Source: Lachnospiraceae bacterium (GTDB lineage: Bacteria > Bacillota > Clostridia > Lachnospirales > Lachnospiraceae). Taken from it: a DNA stretch of 64,000 nt. Made by a program: the position numbers and the translations under genes. Below the pieces are notes generated by a model. It was not told the DNA's origin and did not search any database. It was given only the letters and a program-made list of their open reading frames with translations. The stretch covers positions 1 to 64,000 of the forward strand of contig JAFQCM010000127.1 in NCBI GenBank assembly GCA_017399445.1. The letters are read 5' to 3'. This document shows positions 58,752-64,000 of this stretch, piece by piece. Position 1 is the first letter of the stretch, and each line of letters begins with the position of its first letter.

Positions 58752-60992
58752 GTGAAATTGGGGAAAAGACCAATGTGTACACTGGCACTATTATACATAG
58801 TTCTTATTCTGATTTGTACATCAGCAGATATAAGGAAGGGAACCTTTCTTACATCTGCTGAAACAGCATTAGAAGATGGAAAACGTGTATGGGTGTACGG
58901 TGAAGTAATAAACAAAGAATTAAAAGGTGAAAATTTTGCCATAACCTTGCAGCATGCAAAGGTAGTAGGTTCTAACAATCAGGAATATAAAATACTTGTA
59001 TATTTTCAAAATAGTAATTCATGTCAAATCGGCGATAAAATCAAGATATATGGAAAAATAAGAAGATTACAGATAAGTACTAATAAAGGGATGTTTAATT
59101 CAGCGTTGTATTATAAGGCAAAAGGAATTCAATATACAATGCAGGGGAATGAAATTCAAGTGTTAAAAACAAAGAGACTGGCTATACAAGAGAGAATTTT
59201 TCGGTTCAGAGTAAGCTTGTATGAAAGACTATATCAAATGTTTGAGGAAAATACAGCAACATTACTGGGAGCAATTCTTTTGGGAATAAAAAATGATATT
59301 GCAGAAGAAACGAAAGAATTGTACCAAAGAGCAGGGATATTTCATCTTATCAGTATATCTGGATTACATATAAGTTGTATTGGGCTTGCATTATATAAGA
59401 TAATACGAAAGATAAGCGGAAGTTTTGCTGTGAGTGGTATCACGTCTAGCATTTTTCTGATCTTTTACACAGTGTTGAGCGGAAGCAGTGTATCCACCCT
59501 CCGGGCAGTGATTATGGCAATGATCATGATGGGAGCATGGTATTTGGGAAGAACTTATGATATATTGTCATCCCTTTCTCTGGCAGCAATATTAATTTTG
59601 TTAGAATCTCCATATTATTTGTATCAGGCAGGATTCCAGCTTTCTTTTGGAGCAGTTTTGGGAATTTGTGTGGTAGCTCCTAAATTAGTTGGGGCATTTG
59701 CAGGAGAAAATTCTATAGCAAAAGCATTTTTTTCAAATTTAGGAATTCAGTTTACCACACTACCCCTTATTTTATATTATTATTATGAAATTCCTGTATA
59801 TAGTCTCTTGTTAAATCTGATTTTGGTTCCCCTTATGAGCCTTGTGGTGTTTTCAGGAATATTCTCACTATTGTTATCTTTTCTTAGCATTCCAATAGGA
59901 AGGTTTCTAGGAGGGGCAGCAATTCTTTTGCTATTTTTCTATGAAAAAGCGGCAACTCTTACTTTAAAGCTTCCTAATGGTGTATTGCGTTGGGGACAGC
60001 CTTCCTTGGGAGGGATTATTATTTATTATGGGATTTTGATAGTTGCAATAGGGAGCATCGAAAGAATGAATCAGAAAAAACAGAAAATACTTGCAGAAGA
60101 AAAGCATGCTTATGGGGTAAAAGGGATGGAAGATAATATTAATAAGATATGTTTTCTGGGTATTTTTCTGGCATGCATCTTTCTGAAAGTGCATAAAAGT
60201 GAGCCATTAAGAATTACTATGCTGGATGTGGGACAGGGAGACTGTATGGTACTGGAATATGAACAAAAAGAAGTTTATTTGGTAGATGGTGGAAGCAGTG
60301 ATGTGAAGCAGGTAGGAAAATACAGGATAGTTCCTTTCTTGAAATCTGAAGGAATCAGAAAGATACAAGGCATTTTTATTAGTCATATGGATAGTGATCA
60401 CATATCAGGAATTAAAGAATTGTTAGAATATGAACAAAAAGGGGAATTTCAGATTGATACGGTGTATCTTCCAGATATTTCAGGAAAAGATGAAGCTTAT
60501 CAGGAGATGGAAACGCTGATTTCTCAGAGTGGAATACCAATTGTATATGTAGCAAGAAACATGATACTGCAAAGTGGAAATTTGGGATTTCAGATACTAC
60601 AGCCATTACAACTGGGAAATTATAGTGAAAAGAATGAAACTTCTATGGTGTTTAATTTAAAATACAAAGAATTTTCTATGCTGTTTACTGGAGATATAGA
60701 GGGAAAGGGAGAAGCAGAATTGAAAAGTTCCGGTCTTTTAGAGGATATTACTGTTTTAAAAGCAGCGCATCATGGTTCGGAGTACACCATGTGTCAGGAA
60801 ACTTTGAATCAAATCACACCAGAGGTTACATTGATTTCCTGTGGAAAAGACAACTCCTATGGACATCCTCATAAAGCACTTTTAGAAAGAATTAATAATT
60901 TAAATTCACAAATTTATGTTACAATGAATGACGGGGCAATAACGGTTGAAACAGATGGCTTACATATGGTAATATATGAGAAGTGTAAGTGA
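58752..60992 (+). CDS. comEC: ComEC/Rec2 DNA channel protein
   Basis: ComEC forms the inner-membrane channel for single-stranded DNA in natural transformation. The 746-residue protein has an N-terminal helix, an OB-like outer domain, the membrane competence domain (YQRAGIFHLISISGLHISCI and GSSVSTLRAVIMA) and a metallo-beta-lactamase domain (DVGQGDCMVLEYE, SHMDSDHISG and AAHHGSEYT). All domains are present. The start is uncertain among GTG 58752, TTG 58758 and ATG 58773. The run continues into holA. Confidence 0.92.
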   Translation: MKLGKRPMCTLALLYIVLILICTSADIRKGTFLTSAETALEDGKRVWVYGEVINKELKGENFAITLQHAKVVGSNNQEYKILVYFQNSNSCQIGDKIKIYGKIRRLQISTNKGMFNSALYYKAKGIQYTMQGNEIQVLKTKRLAIQERIFRFRVSLYERLYQMFEENTATLLGAILLGIKNDIAEETKELYQRAGIFHLISISGLHISCIGLALYKIIRKISGSFAVSGITSSIFLIFYTVLSGSSVSTLRAVIMAMIMMGAWYLGRTYDILSSLSLAAILILLESPYYLYQAGFQLSFGAVLGICVVAPKLVGAFAGENSIAKAFFSNLGIQFTTLPLILYYYYEIPVYSLLLNLILVPLMSLVVFSGIFSLLLSFLSIPIGRFLGGAAILLLFFYEKAATLTLKLPNGVLRWGQPSLGGIIIYYGILIVAIGSIERMNQKKQKILAEEKHAYGVKGMEDNINKICFLGIFLACIFLKVHKSEPLRITMLDVGQGDCMVLEYEQKEVYLVDGGSSDVKQVGKYRIVPFLKSEGIRKIQGIFISHMDSDHISGIKELLEYEQKGEFQIDTVYLPDISGKDEAYQEMETLISQSGIPIVYVARNMILQSGNLGFQILQPLQLGNYSEKNETSMVFNLKYKEFSMLFTGDIEGKGEAELKSSGLLEDITVLKAAHHGSEYTMCQETLNQITPEVTLISCGKDNSYGHPHKALLERINNLNSQIYVTMNDGAITVETDGLHMVIYEKCK

Positions 60993-61004
60993 CGAGGTAA
61001 GAAC

Positions 61005-61979
61005 ATGAAAAGTATTAATGAAGACATTAAAAACAGAAGGTTTAAACAGATTTATCTTTTATATGGAGAAGAAGCTTATCTTAAGAGAATGTATAAGGAA
61101 AAATTAAGAAATGCTTTGGTTGAAAAAGAAGATACCATGAATTACAATTATTATGCTGGAAAGGGGATTTCTATTTCCGAAGTAATTGATGTAAGTGAAA
61201 CTATGCCCTTCTTTGCAGACCGGAGACTAATTATTATTGAAAATTCTGGTTTTTTTAAATCTGCCAATGAACTTGGGGATTATATAAAAGAACTTCCGGA
61301 AACTACATATTTTGTGTTTGTGGAAGAGGAAGTAGATAAGCGGAATAAACTGTATAAAACAGTAAAAGACAAAGGCAGAATAGTGGAAATGTCAAGGCAG
61401 GATAATAAAGTTTTGACAAATTGGGTGTTGGGAAAACTAAAGGTGGAAAATAAAAATATTACCAGGGCTGCTTTGGAACTGTTTTTTACTAAAACCGGAG
61501 ATGATATGGAGAATATTGAAAAGGAACTGGAAAAGCTGGTGTGTTACTGTATGAACCAGGATTCCATTACCCCAAAAGAGGTGGAAGAAGTATGTACAGT
61601 TACCATTACTAATAAAATCTTTGATATGATTAGTGCCATTGCAGAAAAGAAAAAAGAAAAGGCTTTGGAGCTTTATTATGATTTATTGGCATTAAAAGAG
61701 CCCCCTATGAGAATTCTGTTTTTAATTGTAAGACAGTTTAATCTTTTATTACAGGTAAAGGAATTAAAACGACTGGGACGGGACAATGGAGAAATTGCCA
61801 GAAAGACTTCCCTTGCTCCATTTTTGGTAGGAAAATATTTGTCTCAGGCAGGCCATTTTGAAAAGAAACAGTTAATGAATGCATTACTTGATTGTGCAGA
61901 TACAGAAGAAGCAGTAAAAAGTGGACGTTTAAATGATAAAATTGGCGTGGAAATGCTGATTGTAAAATACAGTGCTTAA
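61005..61979 (+). CDS. holA: DNA polymerase III subunit delta
   Basis: HolA opens the sliding clamp in the clamp loader. The 324-residue protein has QIYLLYGEEAYLKRMYKEKL, the TMPFFADRRLIIIEN segment and the late NKIFDMISAIAEKKKEKALE. GAGGTAAGAAC precedes the ATG, 12 bases after comEC. A comEC-holA neighbourhood is common in Firmicutes. Confidence 0.93.
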   Translation: MKSINEDIKNRRFKQIYLLYGEEAYLKRMYKEKLRNALVEKEDTMNYNYYAGKGISISEVIDVSETMPFFADRRLIIIENSGFFKSANELGDYIKELPETTYFVFVEEEVDKRNKLYKTVKDKGRIVEMSRQDNKVLTNWVLGKLKVENKNITRAALELFFTKTGDDMENIEKELEKLVCYCMNQDSITPKEVEEVCTVTITNKIFDMISAIAEKKKEKALELYYDLLALKEPPMRILFLIVRQFNLLLQVKELKRLGRDNGEIARKTSLAPFLVGKYLSQAGHFEKKQLMNALLDCADTEEAVKSGRLNDKIGVEMLIVKYSA

Positions 61980-61991
61980 TTGAGGTAAAAA

Positions 61992-62705
61992 ATGGAACAT
62001 AACAGATTAAAAGCGAAAGAAGATTTATTATATTATACCCAGGAAATTATTCACGCCTTAGCAGAGGCTGACTTTGTAAGACTTGCAAAAGCCAGGGAGG
62101 AGATCCTGAAAAATGGAGATATTGTGTTTAAAACAGAGGAAGAAAAGTTAAATATTTATAGAATTGTAGTAGCTTCTTATAATGGGGCCTATAATCAAGG
62201 AGAAGCACTTCCCATTGCAAAGAAAATTGTAAAAATCACCAGAGATATATACCCAAAAAATTCACCTGAACAAATGGAAGCCTATGATATGCTTGCATAT
62301 GCATCTTTGGCAGCAGGAGAATGTGAGGATGCTATGAAACTGGCATCAGAGTTAAAACGTTATTATATGAAAAAATTAGGAAAAGAAGATAAAAAAACTA
62401 TAAAAGCTACAGCTCTTTTAGGAAGGTGTCAATGGAAAATGGGTGATTATAGAAAAGCCTATGATAAATTAATGGAAGCTTTTCGTATGTCAGAAAGTGC
62501 TTATGGACCCACCGATGCAGATACCTTAAATTACAGACGGGAATTAGCAATGTGTCAGTTTTATTTAGGTAATATTCAGGCGGCCTACCAGAATATGATG
62601 AAAACATATGACATATGTCTGCAAAAGTATGGAGAACATCATACAGTTACATTAAAAACATCACAAAATCTTTTGGAAATTACAAACGAATATCAGAAAA
62701 GTTAA
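61992..62705 (+). CDS. TPR-like repeat protein, unknown
   Basis: A 237-residue all-helical protein with repeated antiparallel helices of tetratricopeptide type (for example LLGRCQWKMGDYRKAYDKLM and LAMCQFYLGNIQAAYQNMM). It is probably a cytoplasmic scaffold with no signal peptide. TTGAGGTAAAAA precedes the ATG, 12 bases after holA. The next gene starts 14 bases after its stop. Confidence 0.82.
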   Translation: MEHNRLKAKEDLLYYTQEIIHALAEADFVRLAKAREEILKNGDIVFKTEEEKLNIYRIVVASYNGAYNQGEALPIAKKIVKITRDIYPKNSPEQMEAYDMLAYASLAAGECEDAMKLASELKRYYMKKLGKEDKKTIKATALLGRCQWKMGDYRKAYDKLMEAFRMSESAYGPTDADTLNYRRELAMCQFYLGNIQAAYQNMMKTYDICLQKYGEHHTVTLKTSQNLLEITNEYQKS

Positions 62706-62719
62706 GAGGAGGTCTTAGA

Positions 62720-63736
62720 GTGAAGCTATTGTCAATAGCGGTACCATGTTACAATTCGGAAAACTATATGAGAAAATGTGTGGATTCACTTCTTGTGGGA
62801 GGAAAAGAAGTAGAAATTATTATTGTAAATGATGGTTCTATGGATAAAACACCTGAAATAGCAGAAGAATATGCTAAAAAATATCCTGATATTGTCAAAG
62901 TGATTCATCAGGAGAATGGTGGACATGGAGAAGCGGTAAATACTGGAATTCGAAATGCTACCGGCTTGTTTTTTAAGGTTGTAGATAGTGATGATTGTGT
63001 TACAGAAAGTGCATATAAGAAAATTTTGGAAGTGATAGAAGAAACTACACGTGCTGGTACTACACTGGATATGTTAATCAGCAACTTTGTATATGACAAA
63101 CAAGGTGTGAAGCGAAAAAAGGTTATGAAATACACTACGGCACTTCCGGAAAATCGAATTTTTACCTGGAATGATGTGAAACATTTTCATAAAGGACAAT
63201 ATATGCTGATGCATTCTGTAATTTATCGAACCCAGATTTTGAGAGAATGTAATTTAGAACTTCCAAAACACACCTTTTATGTAGATAATATTTTTGTATT
63301 TAACCCCTTACCATATGTAAAAAACATGTACTATTTGAATGTTAATTTTTACCGGTATTATATTGGAAGAGAGGACCAGTCGGTGAATGAAGAAGTAATG
63401 ATTCGCCGAATTGACCAACAGGTTAAAGTAAATAAACTTATGATTGATTATATGGACTTATCAAAACTAACCAATCGTAAACTTCGAAATTATATGATTA
63501 GTTATTTAGATATTATTATGACAGTATCTTCTATTATGCTAATTAAGTCTGGTACAGATGAAAATTTTGAAAAGAAGCAGGAACTTTGGGCATATCTAAA
63601 AAAGCATGACAGAAGATTGTATTGGAAAATCAGAAGTGGTATTCTTGGAAGGTATATGAATCTTCCTGGAAAAGGTGGAAGACAGGTATCTGTAGTCGGA
63701 TATAAAATTGTACAGAAATTTTTTGGATTTAATTGA
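62720..63736 (+). CDS. Family 2 glycosyltransferase
   Basis: A 338-residue GT-A fold transferase: SIAVPCYNSENYMRKCVDSL, IIVNDGSMDKT, and the metal-binding acidic cluster VDSDDCV after NTGIRNATG. A cytoplasmic enzyme adding a sugar to an unknown acceptor, probably a wall or surface glycan. The GTG at 62720 follows GAGGAGGTCTTAGA; earlier in-frame starts lie inside the TPR gene and are rejected. Confidence 0.9.
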   Translation: MKLLSIAVPCYNSENYMRKCVDSLLVGGKEVEIIIVNDGSMDKTPEIAEEYAKKYPDIVKVIHQENGGHGEAVNTGIRNATGLFFKVVDSDDCVTESAYKKILEVIEETTRAGTTLDMLISNFVYDKQGVKRKKVMKYTTALPENRIFTWNDVKHFHKGQYMLMHSVIYRTQILRECNLELPKHTFYVDNIFVFNPLPYVKNMYYLNVNFYRYYIGREDQSVNEEVMIRRIDQQVKVNKLMIDYMDLSKLTNRKLRNYMISYLDIIMTVSSIMLIKSGTDENFEKKQELWAYLKKHDRRLYWKIRSGILGRYMNLPGKGGRQVSVVGYKIVQKFFGFN

Positions 63737-63744
63737 AGAAACGT

Positions 63745-63774
63745 AAAAAGCTGGCAAGTTGTGCCAGCTTTTTT
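63745..63774. terminator. Bidirectional terminator
   Basis: AAAAAGCTGGCA (63745-63756) pairs perfectly with TGCCAGCTTTTT (63762-63773) around a 5-base loop, with T runs on both strands. It serves the glycosyltransferase and the minus-strand PAP2 gene; the stop codon of the latter lies in its edge. Confidence 0.9.
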
Positions 63775-64000
63775 AGTCCGCTTTTGGAACTTTTTTGTGT
63801 TGTGAATTTAAGAGAGAAACCACTTCACGTTTATAAACTAAGGGATACATAACAGATGCCATTAAAATCCCGGTGATTACATCAAACATAGAATGTTGTT
63901 TTAAAAATACAGTTGCCATACAAATCAAAACCATAAGAATAAAGGAACTGGTACAAATAAATTTATTTTTCTTTAAAGTAGAAGAATGTATTATTGCAAT
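63773..64000 (-). CDS. C-terminal part of a PAP2-type phosphatase (partial)
   Basis: The minus strand is open from the window edge to a TAA at 63773-63775, 75 residues. It shows a membrane helix and ATVFLKQHSMFDVITGILMA, the third catalytic motif of PAP2 lipid phosphatases (the S/K-x-H-xxxD pattern), then a short basic tail. The rest of the gene lies beyond the window. Lipid substrate unknown. Confidence 0.75.
   Translation of the reverse strand: MAIIHSSTLKKNKFICTSSFILMVLICMATVFLKQHSMFDVITGILMASVMYPLVYKREVVSLLNSQHKKVPKAD

Overview
The window looks like a chromosomal segment of a spore-forming, AT-rich Gram-positive anaerobe of the Clostridia, most likely Lachnospiraceae. The reasons are the complete spoIIIAA-AH operon, spoIVB, GGAGG-type ribosome sites, frequent GTG starts, and the gene order asp23-nusB-xseA-xseB-ispA-dxs-tlyA-nadK-argR-recN-spoIVB that is familiar in that group. 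The genus cannot be fixed by reading. I saw no rRNA, tRNA, CRISPR array, prophage or intact insertion sequence, and no riboswitch I could recognise.

Layout. 1-5440: tail of an unknown gene, a perfect 23-bp palindrome, then the eight spoIIIA genes of the mother-cell channel. 5600-8621: prfC (release factor 3) and an anchored transglutaminase-like protein. 8627-19066: housekeeping run from asp23 to spoIVB (transcription antitermination, exonuclease VII, isoprenoid precursor synthesis, rRNA methylation, NAD kinase, arginine repressor, recombination, sporulation protease). 19067-22350: a decayed accessory stretch with an apparently intact TetR/SDR pair and its operator, surrounded by gene relics (serine hydrolase, condensation-domain protein, alkyltransferase-like protein, DUF4143 ATPase). 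22360-31458: an rRNA/tRNA methyltransferase, a small conserved unknown, and transporters (NSS, OPT with a PqqD-like partner, Na/Pi, AI-2E family). 31613-32530: relics of a methyltransferase and an IS607-type element. 32578-45525: class A PBP, YigZ, thyA-folA, an AEC carrier, a large GT-C-like membrane protein, small regulators, an M18 peptidase and DegV. 45634-53463: arginine biosynthesis, with argG on the minus strand diverging from argC-GNAT-argJ-argB-argD. 53479-64000: an orphan solute-binding protein, comEA, a two-component system, a GerMN lipoprotein, comEC, holA, a TPR protein, a glycosyltransferase and the end of a PAP2 phosphatase.

How the parts connect. ArgR (15557-16006) has matching operator sequences over both the argG and argC promoters about 32 kb away, so the window holds repressor and regulon together. 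comEA and comEC, the DNA-uptake pair, are split by a sensor kinase, its regulator and a GerMN lipoprotein in one tight run. The sporulation genes lie at both ends of the housekeeping block.

The most unusual unexplained object is a rod-like imperfect palindrome of about 213 bp (48123-48335) between argG and argC. Its 50-nt arms differ only by three transitions and one bulged base. All three transitions would be G-U pairs in a plus-strand RNA. Second is the recN/spoIVB hairpin, whose right arm contains the spoIVB ribosome-binding site. All assignments come from reading the sequence and from memory of protein families; no database search was run.
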